Source: Mesorhizobium sp. GbtcB19 (lineage in GTDB: Bacteria; Pseudomonadota; Alphaproteobacteria; Rhizobiales; Rhizobiaceae). Taken from it: a stretch of 64,000 nucleotides of DNA. Position 1 is the stretch's first letter, and each line of letters opens with the position of its first letter. Both the position numbers and the translations under genes were made by a program. The notes below the pieces were generated by a model. That model saw only the letters and a program-made list of their open reading frames with translations. It was not told the DNA's origin and did not search any database. Below are positions 41,947 through 51,160 of this stretch, one piece after another. The DNA is taken from assembly GCF_019091085.1 (NCBI RefSeq), contig NZ_JAGXJY010000001.1, forward strand, positions 558,001-622,000. Reading direction: 5' to 3'.

Positions 41947-42974
41947 TCTGCGTCCTGCCTGATCGCCACGCGCCGTCCGGTCTCCGCGCTTTCGATCGCG
42001 CCGAACACCATGGCGAGGCTCTTGATGTTGTCGGCGCCGCGCGTTTCGGGCTCGGTGCCGGTTTCGATCGCGCGCATGAAATCCTGGATGATGCCCAGAT
42101 GGCCATCGACCCGGTCGGCCGGGTCGAGCGCCGGCACCTCGATGGCTTGCGTCTTGTCGATGATGCCGTCGCGGCCGGACGCAACCGCCTCCGCCTTCAG
42201 CCCGTCATGGCCATCCCACAACAGGCTGCCGCGCTCGGCGACGATGCGCCAGCTGCCTTCCCAGCTGGTGCGGAAACCGTCGGCGCACCAGGAGCCGGCA
42301 TAGGTGAAGACCTTGCCGCCGCCGAGGTCGAAGACGGCACTCGCCGACGAGCCCTGCCGGTACCAGGATCCGGCCGGCTCCCATTCCTGGCAATAGACGC
42401 TGGCCGGTTCGCCGGCGACCATGTAGCGCGCGGCGTCGAACGTGTGGATCGCCATGTCGAGCAGCAGCACGTGGCGCATCTCCTCGCGAAAGCCGCCGAA
42501 ATGCGGCGCGATGAAGAAGTCGGCATGGATGCTGGTCGGCCTGCCGATCGCTCCGGAATCGAGGAAGCGCCTGATGCGCCGGACATTGGCGACATAGCGC
42601 CGGTTCTGGACAACCGCATGGACGCGGCCGGCCTGGCGCGCCGCCGCGATGATGGCCCGCGCATTGTCCGGGCTGTCGGCCAGCGGCTTTTCGGTGAGCA
42701 GGTGAGAGTGATGGGCAAAGGCCGAAAGCGCGACCTCGCGGCGGGCCGCCGGAACCACGACATCGAACACGGCGTCGGGCTTCGTCTCGTCGAGAACGGC
42801 GTCGAGGCTGGTGCCGATGACTGCGTTGGTGAGGTCGTATTCGCGCGCCCTCGCCTGCGCCCGTTCGGCATCGAGATCGACAAGGCCGGCAATGGCAAGT
42901 CCGTCGATCCGCCTTGCGGCATCGAGCCAGTGCTTGCTCATGGCTCCGCACCCGACCAGGACGACCTTCATCAT
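41943..42974 (-). CDS. Gfo/Idh/MocA family oxidoreductase
   Basis: The 343-residue enzyme has an N-terminal Rossmann fold (VVLVGCGAMSKHWLDAARRI; LVDLDAERAQARA), the family motif LTEKPLADSPDNARAI (catalytic Lys), and LLLDMAIHTFDAARYMVAGE in the C-terminal domain. Typical substrates are inositols or sugars with NAD(P). GGAGGAG precedes the start. It is the first gene of the minus-strand locus and faces the LacI regulator. Confidence 0.9.
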   Translation of the reverse strand: MMKVVLVGCGAMSKHWLDAARRIDGLAIAGLVDLDAERAQARAREYDLTNAVIGTSLDAVLDETKPDAVFDVVVPAARREVALSAFAHHSHLLTEKPLADSPDNARAIIAAARQAGRVHAVVQNRRYVANVRRIRRFLDSGAIGRPTSIHADFFIAPHFGGFREEMRHVLLLDMAIHTFDAARYMVAGEPASVYCQEWEPAGSWYRQGSSASAVFDLGGGKVFTYAGSWCADGFRTSWEGSWRIVAERGSLLWDGHDGLKAEAVASGRDGIIDKTQAIEVPALDPADRVDGHLGIIQDFMRAIETGTEPETRGADNIKSLAMVFGAIESAETGRRVAIRQDAE

Positions 42975-43035
42975 CCAGCGCTCCTCCTCCGCTCGGCCCC
43001 TCCTGGCCGAGTGTCACGGCATCCACGGTGTCACC

Positions 43036-43045
43036 GTAAACGTTT
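43036..43045. promoter_or_regulatory. Half-palindromic LacI-type operator, site 1
   Basis: GTAAACGTTT is the start of a LacI-family operator and lies 14 bp from a full site at 43050. The right arm is degenerate (TTT instead of TTAC). Confidence 0.5.
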
Positions 43046-43048
43046 TTC

Positions 43049-43062
43049 CGTAAACGTTTACG
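43049..43062. promoter_or_regulatory. LacI-family operator, site 2 (perfect palindrome)
   Basis: CGTAAACGTTTACG is a perfect 14-bp palindrome with the central CG dinucleotide typical of LacI/GalR operators. It sits between the LacI gene and the divergent dehydrogenase-transporter locus, 75 bp upstream of the latter's start, and can serve both directions. Confidence 0.75.
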
Positions 43063-43101
43063 AGAACACACCCGATGGCGTAGAATGTCAACCGGCTGTC
43101 C

Positions 43102-44196
43102 GTGAAAATCGTCCCGAAGCCTTGGCCTGAGCGGCAGCCGGTGCTAGCCAAGGTGCGGGGAGAGCGGCTCTTGGCGTCCAGCATTCACGACCTTGCGCGT
43201 CATCTGAACATTTCGATCGGCACCGTGTCGCGCGCGCTGAACGGCCGCGCCGACGTCAATGCCGACACGCGCCAGCGCGTGCTGGAAGCAGCGAGACAGC
43301 TGAACTATTCGCCCAACCAGTCGGGCCGCAGCCTGCGCCAGGGCGCCACACGTTCAATCGCCTTCATGCTGCAACCGCATCCCGGCGACCAGCAATATGG
43401 CGAGCCGTTCTTCATCCCGTTCCTGACCGGTCTGCAGGCGCGGCTCGCCGAGCATGATCTGGATCTGATGGTCGTCATGGGTGAGCCCGGCCAATATCAG
43501 CAGGAGAGGCTGCGCCGCGTGGTTGAGACGCGTCGAGCCGACGCGGTCGTGTTGGCCAATACACGGCGCGAAGACGATCGGATCGACTATCTCAGCAAGG
43601 CCGGCTTTCCCTTCGCCACGCTTGGCCGAAGTCAATCAGGCGGCGACACCTATCCTTCGCTCGATATCGATTTCGAGAAGGCCGGCAGCGACGCGGTCGA
43701 CCGGCTGGTCGCGCGCGGCCACCGCCGCATTGCCGCCATCCGCCCTTCGCATGATCTCAACTTCGGCTACCTGTTCCTCGACGGCTATCGCAAGGCGCTG
43801 AAGCGGCACGGCATCGAAGTCGACCCCGGCCTGATCGCCGACGGCTTCATCAACGAGGCCGGCGGCTACCAGGTGACGCCGCGCGTCATGGCCTCCAAGG
43901 AACGGCCGACAGCCATCATCTTCAACAATGACGCCATGGCGCTCGGCGGCTGCAAGGCGCTGGCCGAGATGGGCATCAGGCCCGGCCACGACATCGCGGT
44001 GATCGTCATCGTCGACACGCCGCTCTGCCGCTACTTCTCGCCGGCGCTGACGGCCTTCCGTCCGTCGCTGGAACCGATGGGCCGGCGGCTGGCAGAGATG
44101 CTGCTCGCCTCCCTTCCCGCCTTCGCCGGCCCCGAAGGCACGCGCATCATGCGTGAGGTCTGGCCGCTGGAGCTGATCGCAAGAGAGAGCGATTGA
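43102..44196 (+). CDS. LacI family transcriptional regulator
   Basis: The protein (up to 364 residues) has the LacI helix-turn-helix SSIHDLARHLNISIGTVSRA and LNGRADVNADTRQRVLEAAR, then a periplasmic-binding-like effector domain (FIPFLTGLQARLAEHDLDLM; RLVARGHRRIAAI; DGYRKALKRHGIEVDPGLIA). The GTG at 43102 is uncertain: a TTG at 43171 has GGGGAGAG just upstream and would start right before the helix-turn-helix. It likely represses the divergent sugar locus and itself through the operators at 43036-43062. Confidence 0.9.
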   Translation: MKIVPKPWPERQPVLAKVRGERLLASSIHDLARHLNISIGTVSRALNGRADVNADTRQRVLEAARQLNYSPNQSGRSLRQGATRSIAFMLQPHPGDQQYGEPFFIPFLTGLQARLAEHDLDLMVVMGEPGQYQQERLRRVVETRRADAVVLANTRREDDRIDYLSKAGFPFATLGRSQSGGDTYPSLDIDFEKAGSDAVDRLVARGHRRIAAIRPSHDLNFGYLFLDGYRKALKRHGIEVDPGLIADGFINEAGGYQVTPRVMASKERPTAIIFNNDAMALGGCKALAEMGIRPGHDIAVIVIVDTPLCRYFSPALTAFRPSLEPMGRRLAEMLLASLPAFAGPEGTRIMREVWPLELIARESD

Positions 44197-44208
44197 GCGC
44201 AAGCTCTT

Positions 44209-44354
44209 CCCTTCTCCCCTTGTGGGAGAAGGTGGATCGGCGCGCAGCGCCGAGACGGATGAGGGGTGTTCCAGCGGAGTGAGACGTCGGCATTCCCTGG
44301 AACACCCCTCATCCGTCGCCTTCGGCGACACCTTCTCCCACAAGGGGAGAAGGG
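44209..44354. repeat. Long palindromic repeat downstream of the LacI gene
   Basis: CCCTTCTCCCCTTGTGGGAG...ACACC on the left is mirrored by GGTGTTCC/GGAACACCCCTCATCCG... and CACCTTCTCCCACAAGGGGA on the right. It includes internal hairpins (TCTCCCCTTGTGGGAGA; GCGCGCAGCGC). The element spans nearly the whole 280-bp gap to the next gene and has no trusted coding potential. Confidence 0.8.
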
Positions 44355-44476
44355 AAAACTGTCACGCAACCATCACGTTCAAGTCCTAGACCGCTCGACG
44401 GCAAGGGCTGGCCGCGTTGTCGATGCCGCGCCCTTTCGAGCCAATGGCCGCTCTGCTCGTCACGAAGGGGATATCC

Positions 44477-45949
44477 ATGAAACATCTCAACCGAACCGTC
44501 GTGCTCGGCACGGCACTTGCCCTGTTCACCGCCATGACCCCGGCGCTCGCCGATGGCGTTGCCTATGTCAACAAGGGCCTCGTCGGCGTCGGGCGTATTC
44601 CCGCCAGCCAGAAGGACAAGTTCGGCGAGACCTTCGGTTCGGGTTCCGGCATGGCGATCGACACCAAGGGCTGGGCGCGGGATGGCGCCGGCTACAAGGG
44701 TTCGCTCTGGCTGCTGCCGGACCGCGGCTACAATGTCGTCGGCACCACCGATTATCGCCCTCGCCTCAACACGATCGCGATCGAGCTCTCCCCGACCGTG
44801 CCGGGTGCCGCGCCCGCCGCCGGCCAGGAACAGTCGGGCGTGAAGGCGACGCTGGCCGACACCATGCTTTTGACCGATGACAAGGGCACTGATGCCACCG
44901 GCCTTGATCCGCTGAACGGCGTGCGCCCGGCCGCCGGCGACATGCCGATCCTGCCGCAGGCCGACAACGGCAAGCTGGCGCTGGACGACGAGGCGATCGT
45001 GCGCCTGCCCGACGGCACCATGTTCATCTCCGACGAGTATGGTCCGAACATCTACCGCTTCTCGGCCGAAGGCCGCCTGATGTCGGCCACGCAGCCGCCG
45101 GCGGCCCTGGTGCCGATGCGCCATGGCAAGCCGAACTTCGCTTCCGACAATCCGGGCCCGGGCGCGGCCGAGCCCGATCCGAAGGACCCCGAGACCGGCC
45201 GCCAGAACAACCAGGGCCTCGAAGGCATGTCGATGACGCCGGACGGCAAGTTCCTGATCGCCGTGCTGCAGTCGGCAACCCGTCAGGATGGCGGCGATTC
45301 CGGCTCGACCCGCCAGAACACAAGGGCGCTGGTCTATCACGCCTCCGATCTCGCCCATCTCAAGCTGGCGCATGAATATGTCGTGCCGCTGCCGGCGTTC
45401 AAGGATGCCAAGGGCAAGACCAAGGTAGCCGCGCAGAGCGAGATCGTCGCGCTCTCCGACAAGAGCTTCCTGATGCTGGCGCGCGACAGCGGCAACGGCC
45501 AGGGCCTGAAGGGCGAGGAGTCGCTCTATCGCAAGATCGAGATCGTCGACCTCTCCGGCGCGACCGATATCGCCAACGGTCCGTTCGACGCCGCCGACAA
45601 GCCGGTCGCGCCGAAGGGCGTCGTCGATGCCTCGGTGACGCCGGCGAAGCTGACGCCATTCATCGACATCAACGACAAGGGCGAGCTTGGCCGCTTCGGC
45701 CTGCACAATGGCGCGCCGAACGACAAGAACAACCTCTCGGAGAAGTGGGAGGCGATGTCGCTGGCGCCGGTGCTCGATCCGAAGCTGCCCGACGACTATT
45801 TCCTGTTCGTCGCCAACGACAACGACTTCCTGACCCAAGACGGTTTCCAGGTCGGCGCGCCTTACAAGGCCGAGGATGGCGCCAATGTCGACACCACCTT
45901 CCTGGTCTATCAGGTCACCCTGCCCGGCCTTTCCAACAACACCCAGTAA
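44477..45949 (+). CDS. Exported esterase-like phytase-family protein
   Basis: The 490-residue protein has a signal peptide (MKHLNRTVVLGTALALFTAM, cleavage near ALA-DG). It shows the esterase-like phytase domain pattern: GSGMAIDTKGW, SLWLLPDRGYNVVG, DGTMFISDEYGPNIYRFSAE, QGLEGMSMTPDGKFLIAVLQ, DDYFLFVANDNDFLTQDGFQ. It is periplasmic or secreted and may hydrolyse a phosphate ester; the substrate is not shown. The ATG at 44477 follows GAAGGGG. Confidence 0.85.
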   Translation: MKHLNRTVVLGTALALFTAMTPALADGVAYVNKGLVGVGRIPASQKDKFGETFGSGSGMAIDTKGWARDGAGYKGSLWLLPDRGYNVVGTTDYRPRLNTIAIELSPTVPGAAPAAGQEQSGVKATLADTMLLTDDKGTDATGLDPLNGVRPAAGDMPILPQADNGKLALDDEAIVRLPDGTMFISDEYGPNIYRFSAEGRLMSATQPPAALVPMRHGKPNFASDNPGPGAAEPDPKDPETGRQNNQGLEGMSMTPDGKFLIAVLQSATRQDGGDSGSTRQNTRALVYHASDLAHLKLAHEYVVPLPAFKDAKGKTKVAAQSEIVALSDKSFLMLARDSGNGQGLKGEESLYRKIEIVDLSGATDIANGPFDAADKPVAPKGVVDASVTPAKLTPFIDINDKGELGRFGLHNGAPNDKNNLSEKWEAMSLAPVLDPKLPDDYFLFVANDNDFLTQDGFQVGAPYKAEDGANVDTTFLVYQVTLPGLSNNTQ

Positions 45950-45993
45950 GTCACCTGGCCATCTGGCTCGCCCGGAAAAGGGTGCATGCGTCT

Positions 45994-46020
45994 CAGGCCT
46001 GCGATAGCATCGCAGGCCTG
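45994..46020 (+). terminator. Strong hairpin after the esterase gene
   Basis: CAGGCCTGCGAT and ATCGCAGGCCTG form a perfect 12-bp stem around AGC, about 45 bp past the stop. There is no T-run. It separates the esterase and MATE genes. Confidence 0.6.
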
Positions 46021-46040
46021 ACTCATTTCCGGTGCCTGCC

Positions 46041-47513
46041 ATGGATGACAAAAAACCCGCCCGCCCGCGCGTCGGCGACCTGACCAGCGGGCCGATCCCA
46101 CGCACGCTGCTGTTGTTCGCGCTGCCGGTGCTGGGCTCCAATGTGCTGCAGTCGCTGAATGGCTCGATCAACGCGGTCTGGGTCGGCCGCTTCCTCGGCG
46201 AGGCGGCGCTGACGGCGACCTCCAACGCAAATCTGGTGCTGTTCCTGATCCTCGGCACCGTCTTCGGCATCGGCATGGCAGCAACCATCCTGGTGGCGCA
46301 ATCGGTCGGCGCCCGCGACCTCCCCGAGGCAAAGCGTATCGTCGGCACCAGCGCCAGCTTTTTCTTCCTCATCTCGGTCATATTCGCCGTCTGCGGCTGG
46401 ATCTGGGTCGACGCCATCCTCAACGGGCTCGGCACGCCGGCCGACGCGCTGCCGCTGGCGCGCAGCTACCTGCGCATCATCTTCGTCGCCGTGCCGATGA
46501 TGAACCTTTTGTCCTTCGTCATGACCGTGCTGCCCGGCGCCGGCGACTCGCGCACGCCGTTTGTCTTCATGGCGCTGGCGGTCGTTCTCGACGTCGTCCT
46601 CAATCCACTGCTGATCCGCGGCATCGGCCCCTTCCCAGCGCGCGGCATCGCCGGTTCGGCCACCGCGACGCTGATCGGCCAAACGGTGAGCGTCATCGCC
46701 ATCCTGATCGTGCTTTATGTCCGCAAGCATCCGCTGCGGCTGGCCGGCGCCGACCTCGCTCTGCTGCGGCCCGATCCGGCGCTGCTGCGCATCGTCGTCT
46801 CCAAGGGCATCCCGATGGGCCTGCAGATGATCGTCATCTCGGCTGCCGCGCTGACCGTGATGGGCATCGTCAATTCCTACGGCTCGCAGGTCGCCGCCGC
46901 CTATGGCATCGCCGCGCAGCTCTGGACCTATATCCAGATGCCGGCGCTCGCGATCGGCGCCGCCGTCTCCTCGATGGCGGCGCAGAATGTCGGCGCCGGC
47001 CGCTGGGACCGCATCGGCAAGGTCGCGGCCTCCGGTGTCGGCTTCAACCTGGTGTTGACCGGCGCGCTGGTGGCGCTGCTCTTCGTCTTCGACCGCGCCG
47101 TGCTCAGTCTGTTCCTCAGCGGCGACGGCACAGCGATCGACATCGCCGCCCACATCAACAAGGCGGCGTCCTGGTCCTTCATCCTGTTCGGCATCACCAT
47201 CGTGCTCTTCGCCACGGTGCGCGCCACCGGCGCGGTCATGCCGCCGCTCATCATTCTGGTCATATCGGTGCTGATCGTGCGCACCGGCTTCGCCTATTAC
47301 TTCCGAAGCTGGATCGGCCAGGAGGCGCTGTGGTGGAGCTTTCCAGCAGGCTCGATCACCTCCCTGCTTTTGGCCGCCGCCTATTATCGCTTCGGCCGGT
47401 GGCGGACCATGCATATGATCGAGGATCGCCCGGCCGCCGGCGAACCGCCGGACACCGGTCTCGGCATGCCGCGCCAGCGCGCCAATCTTGCGCCGGAGAC
47501 ACCGGCAGGTTGA
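46041..47513 (+). CDS. MATE family efflux transporter
   Basis: The 490-residue membrane protein has 12 predicted helices in two MatE repeats: TSGPIPRTLLLFALPVLGSN, ILVAQSVGARDLPEAKRI in the first half and GIPMGLQMIVISAAALTVMG, SSMAAQNVGAGRWDRIGKVA in the second. It exports cationic drugs or metabolites by Na+ or H+ antiport. A GTG at 46032 is an alternative start, but the ATG gives the more usual N-terminus. Confidence 0.92.
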   Translation: MDDKKPARPRVGDLTSGPIPRTLLLFALPVLGSNVLQSLNGSINAVWVGRFLGEAALTATSNANLVLFLILGTVFGIGMAATILVAQSVGARDLPEAKRIVGTSASFFFLISVIFAVCGWIWVDAILNGLGTPADALPLARSYLRIIFVAVPMMNLLSFVMTVLPGAGDSRTPFVFMALAVVLDVVLNPLLIRGIGPFPARGIAGSATATLIGQTVSVIAILIVLYVRKHPLRLAGADLALLRPDPALLRIVVSKGIPMGLQMIVISAAALTVMGIVNSYGSQVAAAYGIAAQLWTYIQMPALAIGAAVSSMAAQNVGAGRWDRIGKVAASGVGFNLVLTGALVALLFVFDRAVLSLFLSGDGTAIDIAAHINKAASWSFILFGITIVLFATVRATGAVMPPLIILVISVLIVRTGFAYYFRSWIGQEALWWSFPAGSITSLLLAAAYYRFGRWRTMHMIEDRPAAGEPPDTGLGMPRQRANLAPETPAG

Positions 47514-47516
47514 AAT

Positions 47517-48725
47517 TTAGCGCGCGTATTTGGCGCCGAAGCCGAGCGCCACGAGCGAAAACACGGTGATCATGCCGGCAAAGGCCAGGCTTGCCGCGGT
47601 GGCATTGGTCAGGCTCGACAGGACGCCGATGCCGATCACCGGCAGCGCATTGCCGCAGAAGCAGCAGATGAAGAAGGCCGATACCACTTCGGCGCGGCGG
47701 TCGGCCGGCGCTATCTGGTTCACCACTTGCAGGCCGCCGCGATAGCCGAGCGCCGCCGCCACGCCGCAGACCGCCGTCCCGATGATCATCAACGCCGTCG
47801 AGGCATAGACCTGCGCCGCCACGATCAGCGCCACGGTCGGGATCATCAGCACCAGCGCGGCGAGCATGGTGGAGCGGCTGGAGAGCCATGTGGTGCCGAC
47901 GATTGTCGCCGCCGCCACGATCGACAGCTCGAAGAAAAGCCCGCCGGCTTCAGCATGGTTGGTCGCATGCAGCTGCTGCGCCAAAATGCTTGGCGCCAGC
48001 GCCGCATAGAAGCCGACCAGCGCCATCGCTCCGAAGCCCGTCACCGCCGGCGCGACGAATTGGGCGCGGATGTCGTCGGGCACGGAAAGCCGTGGCCGCA
48101 GCGAGACGTCGGAGAGCCGTCCGGGGCTGGAGACCGTTTCGTGCGTGCGCCAGATCAGCAAAGTGACCAGCGCAAGCAGGACGAGATAGACCGCGAATGT
48201 CAGCCTGAGCGGCCACGGCGCATATTGGGCAAGCAGCCCCGACACCAGCGCGCCTACGCCGAGACCGATGAAATTGGTACTGGTGGCGATGACCGCGGCA
48301 GGCGACTTGTCCTGGCCTTCGATCAGTTCGGCCAGCCAGGCTGTGCCGGCGCCCGCGCCGACCCCGATGCCAAGGCCGCTGAGAATGCGCGCGATATCGA
48401 GCCAGGCGAGGTTTTCCGCAAAGAGGAAAAGCAGCGCGCTGACCACCGCAACCGCCATCGCGGCGAGCGCGGCGGGACGGCGGCCGACGACATCCGACAC
48501 CCGGCCGAAAAACAAGAGCGCTGTCAGGTTGCCGACGACGTAGACGGCATAAACCAGCGTCAGCGTGATCTGCGAGAAGCCGAAGGCCTGCTTGTAAATC
48601 ACGTAAAGCGGCGTCAGCGCGGTGCTGCCGGCAAAAAGCGCGGCGATCATGGCGGCGACGGCGGCCTTGGCGGCACCGCCGCGAAGCTCATTGTCACGAG
48701 TCATGGTTTGAGCGTAGCTGGCCAT
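47517..48725 (-). CDS. MFS transporter
   Basis: The 402-residue protein has 12 helices with the MFS loop motif FFGRVSDVVGRRPAALAAMA (GRxSDxxGRR) and RILSGLGIGVGAGAGTAWLA. It is probably a drug/proton antiporter; the substrate cannot be told. GGAGGTGGCC directly precedes the ATG at 48725. It converges on the MATE gene with a 3-bp gap, so the two transcripts probably overlap at their ends. Confidence 0.88.
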   Translation of the reverse strand: MASYAQTMTRDNELRGGAAKAAVAAMIAALFAGSTALTPLYVIYKQAFGFSQITLTLVYAVYVVGNLTALLFFGRVSDVVGRRPAALAAMAVAVVSALLFLFAENLAWLDIARILSGLGIGVGAGAGTAWLAELIEGQDKSPAAVIATSTNFIGLGVGALVSGLLAQYAPWPLRLTFAVYLVLLALVTLLIWRTHETVSSPGRLSDVSLRPRLSVPDDIRAQFVAPAVTGFGAMALVGFYAALAPSILAQQLHATNHAEAGGLFFELSIVAAATIVGTTWLSSRSTMLAALVLMIPTVALIVAAQVYASTALMIIGTAVCGVAAALGYRGGLQVVNQIAPADRRAEVVSAFFICCFCGNALPVIGIGVLSSLTNATAASLAFAGMITVFSLVALGFGAKYAR

Positions 48726-48862
48726 GGCCACCTCCGGAGGTTGCAAGCCCAACGCCTATCTAGTGGCGCTGTTCCGACCACCTAATCTCCTCCTGACAAT
48801 CCTGGCAGGATGGTCAGGCGCATCGTCCTCCCGTAACGTCTGCCGAGAGCGAGGGAGGAATC

Positions 48863-49438
48863 ATGGGCAAGGGACGGGTCGAGGCATTCACCGATGGCGT
48901 CGTCGCCATCATCATCACCATCATGGTGCTAGAGCTGAAAGTGCCGCATGGCGAGGATTTCTCGGCTCTTGTGCCGCTATGGCCGATCTTCTTCTGCTAT
49001 GTGCTCTCCTTCATCAATGTCGGCATCTACTGGAACAATTTGCACAACATGTTCCACACCGTGCAGCGCGTCGACGGACGCGTGCTGTGGGCCAATCTGA
49101 ACCTGTTGTTCTGGCTGTCGCTGATGCCGGTGACCACGGCCTTCATGGGCGAGAACCATTTTGCCCCGGTGCCGGTGGCCGTCTATGGCATCGACCTAGC
49201 GCTTTGCGCCGTCGCCTATACCATCCTGGTCATCAAGCTTCGTCATCTGCACGGCGCCGACACGACCTTCGCCAAGGCGGTCGGCCATGACAAAAAGGGC
49301 AAGATCTCGCTGGCGCTCTATATCGTCGCCGTGCTGCTGAGCTTCTTCAACCAGTGGGTCAGTGTGGCGATCTATGTGCTTGTGGCGACCGTCTGGTTCG
49401 TGCCGGACAAGCGCTTCGAGCGGCTGGTTGAGAAATAG
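48863..49438 (+). CDS. TMEM175-family (DUF1211) potassium-channel-like protein
   Basis: The 191-residue membrane protein has about five to six helices. Its first helix, KGRVEAFTDGVVAIIITIMV, carries the FSDGVxAI-like signature of bacterial TMEM175 (here FTDGVVAI), whose members conduct K+. The strong GGGAGGAATC site precedes the ATG. It is next to a convergent small gene. The role in this organism is inferred from family only. Confidence 0.85.
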   Translation: MGKGRVEAFTDGVVAIIITIMVLELKVPHGEDFSALVPLWPIFFCYVLSFINVGIYWNNLHNMFHTVQRVDGRVLWANLNLLFWLSLMPVTTAFMGENHFAPVPVAVYGIDLALCAVAYTILVIKLRHLHGADTTFAKAVGHDKKGKISLALYIVAVLLSFFNQWVSVAIYVLVATVWFVPDKRFERLVEK

Positions 49439-49441
49439 CGC

Positions 49442-49723
49442 CTACTCCCGCATCGCCTTCAGCTTCTCGGCCGCCGAGGCGGCAAGGTCGGCATAGCGCT
49501 CCTCCAGCCGTTCCGCCGCCTTGATGATCGGGAAGTCGTGGCCGAACTTCTCCAGCGCCAGCCGCAGCTTCTCGGCGAATTCCGCCTGCTTCTCCAGTGC
49601 CGCGAACAGCGTCTTCACCTGCGTCTCGCTGATGTCGGGATTGGCGAGCATCTTCGGCACTTCGCGGCCCATCTGGTCGCCGTTGACGGTCTGCTCCTTC
49701 AGGATTCCGATCCAGTCGGTCAA
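49442..49723 (-). CDS. Small helical hypothetical protein, 93 aa, TTG start
   Basis: From a TTG at 49723 the protein reads MTDWIGILKEQTVNGDQMGR and EVPKMLANPDISETQVKTLF and is mostly charged helices. I do not recognise the family. The TTG has an exact AAGGAG 8 nt upstream, whereas the ATG 18 codons earlier (49777) has none, so the shorter form is preferred. It converges with the TMEM175 gene 3 bp away. Confidence 0.6.
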   Translation of the reverse strand: MTDWIGILKEQTVNGDQMGREVPKMLANPDISETQVKTLFAALEKQAEFAEKLRLALEKFGHDFPIIKAAERLEERYADLAASAAEKLKAMRE

Positions 49724-49854
49724 ATGCCGAGCTCCTTTTTTCGGGACAACATGCGCGGCGGGCGTTGCGGTGGTCAACCCGTTGCAGACGAACCGGCCTT
49801 GCCTCGGCGGCGCCCGGCGTTAAGTTCGGCCCGACCCGAACGAGGATGAAGATC

Positions 49855-50721
49855 ATGACCAGCGACGCCGAAATCCAGACCGCCCTGCCCGCTTTCGCTT
49901 CCGGCAACGTCGCCGTCATCACCGGCGGCGCCAGCGGCATCGGCCTTGCCGCCGCGAAACGCTTCGCGGCGATGGGCATGAAGACGGTGCTGGCCGACAT
50001 CGGCGGCGTGCGCCTCGACCAGGCCAAGGAAGCGGTTGCGGCGATCGCCGGCGACGATGCGGTGCTTCCGATTCCCACCGACGTCTCCAAGGCGGAAGAG
50101 ATCGACCGGCTGGCGGATCTCGCTTACGGCGCCTTCGGCGCGGTGTCGGTGCTGATGAACAATGCCGGCGTCGGCAACAATCCGGGCAAGCCCTGGGAGA
50201 ACCGCGACGCCTGGAAGCGGCTGCTGGATATCAATTTCTGGGGCGTCGTGCATGGCGTCGAGGCCTTCGCGCCGCGCATGCTCGCTGCCGGCAAGCCGGG
50301 CCTGATCATCAACACCGGCTCCAAGCAAGGCATCACCACGCCGCCCGGCAATCTCGCCTACAACGTCTCCAAGGCCGGCGTGAAGACGTTTACCGAAGGG
50401 CTGGCGCATGCGCTGCGCAACGAGCCTGGCGCGAAAGTTTCGGCGCATCTGCTGATCCCCGGCTTCACCTATACCGGCCTGACCGAAGGCGCGACGCAAA
50501 AACCCGCCGGTGCCTGGACCGGCGAACAGGTGATCGACTTCATGCTGGCATCGCTGTTGGACGACGACTTTTACATCCTGTGCCCCGACAACGAGGTCGC
50601 GCGACCGACGGATGAAAAGCGCATGGCCTGGGCGGTCGGCGACATCATCGAGAACCGCCCCGCTCTGTCGCGCTGGCATCCCGACCACAAGGACGCCTTC
50701 GCCGCCTTCATGAACCGCTGA
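49855..50721 (+). CDS. SDR family oxidoreductase
   Basis: The 288-residue short-chain dehydrogenase has the cofactor motif VITGGASGIG (residues 21-30), NNAGVGNNPG and the catalytic Tyr-Lys in YNVSKAGVKTF. The later block VSAHLLIPGFTYTGLT is a typical SDR C-terminal part. The substrate is unknown. The ATG at 49855 has GAGG about 9 nt upstream; an ATG three codons earlier is an alternative. Confidence 0.9.
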   Translation: MTSDAEIQTALPAFASGNVAVITGGASGIGLAAAKRFAAMGMKTVLADIGGVRLDQAKEAVAAIAGDDAVLPIPTDVSKAEEIDRLADLAYGAFGAVSVLMNNAGVGNNPGKPWENRDAWKRLLDINFWGVVHGVEAFAPRMLAAGKPGLIINTGSKQGITTPPGNLAYNVSKAGVKTFTEGLAHALRNEPGAKVSAHLLIPGFTYTGLTEGATQKPAGAWTGEQVIDFMLASLLDDDFYILCPDNEVARPTDEKRMAWAVGDIIENRPALSRWHPDHKDAFAAFMNR

Positions 50722-50728
50722 CATCCGC

Positions 50729-51160
50729 TCAAGCGGCGGTTTTCTTCTTGGCGCCGGTTTTGCCGGCCACGGCCTTCTTGGCCGCCATGTCGGCGATCTT
50801 GCGGTCATGCCGTTTCGCCGCCGCCTCGCATTTGTCGCGGATCTCCTCGACCTCCGATTCCGTCAGGTGCTCGATGCCGATGAATTGGTTGTGGGCACGG
50901 CTGACCCTGATCAGTTCGTCCAGCTTGGCCTGGATTGCCGCGCCGTCGCGGTTCTGCGTGTTCTGGATCAGGAACACCATCAGGAAGGTGACGATGGTGG
51001 TGCCGGTGTTGATGACCAGTTGCCAGGTGTCGGAAAACCCGAAGATCGGACCGCTTGCCGCCCATACGACCACGATCAGCACGCAGGTGGCGAAGGTCCA
51101 CGGCAGGCCCGCCAGATGCGCCACCCGGTTGGCTATCGCGGTGAAAATCCTCTCGATCAT
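50729..51160 (-). CDS. Low-affinity iron permease family protein
   Basis: The 143-residue protein has two hydrophobic helices in its first 70 residues (WTFATCVLIVVVWAASGPIF; VINTGTTIVTFLMVFLIQNT) followed by NRDGAAIQAKLDELIRVSRA, the signature of the PF04120 family. The C-terminus is a Lys/Ala-rich tail (KKAVAGKTGAKKKTAA). Despite the family name, the transport role in bacteria is not well established. GAGGGATTTCG precedes the start. Confidence 0.82.
   Translation of the reverse strand: MIERIFTAIANRVAHLAGLPWTFATCVLIVVVWAASGPIFGFSDTWQLVINTGTTIVTFLMVFLIQNTQNRDGAAIQAKLDELIRVSRAHNQFIGIEHLTESEVEEIRDKCEAAAKRHDRKIADMAAKKAVAGKTGAKKKTAA

Noticed and set aside
40955..42184. N-terminal extension joining the sugar-binding protein to a longer frame
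   Set aside because: It is antisense to the isomerase gene; the signal peptide and GGAGG site at 40954 mark the true start.
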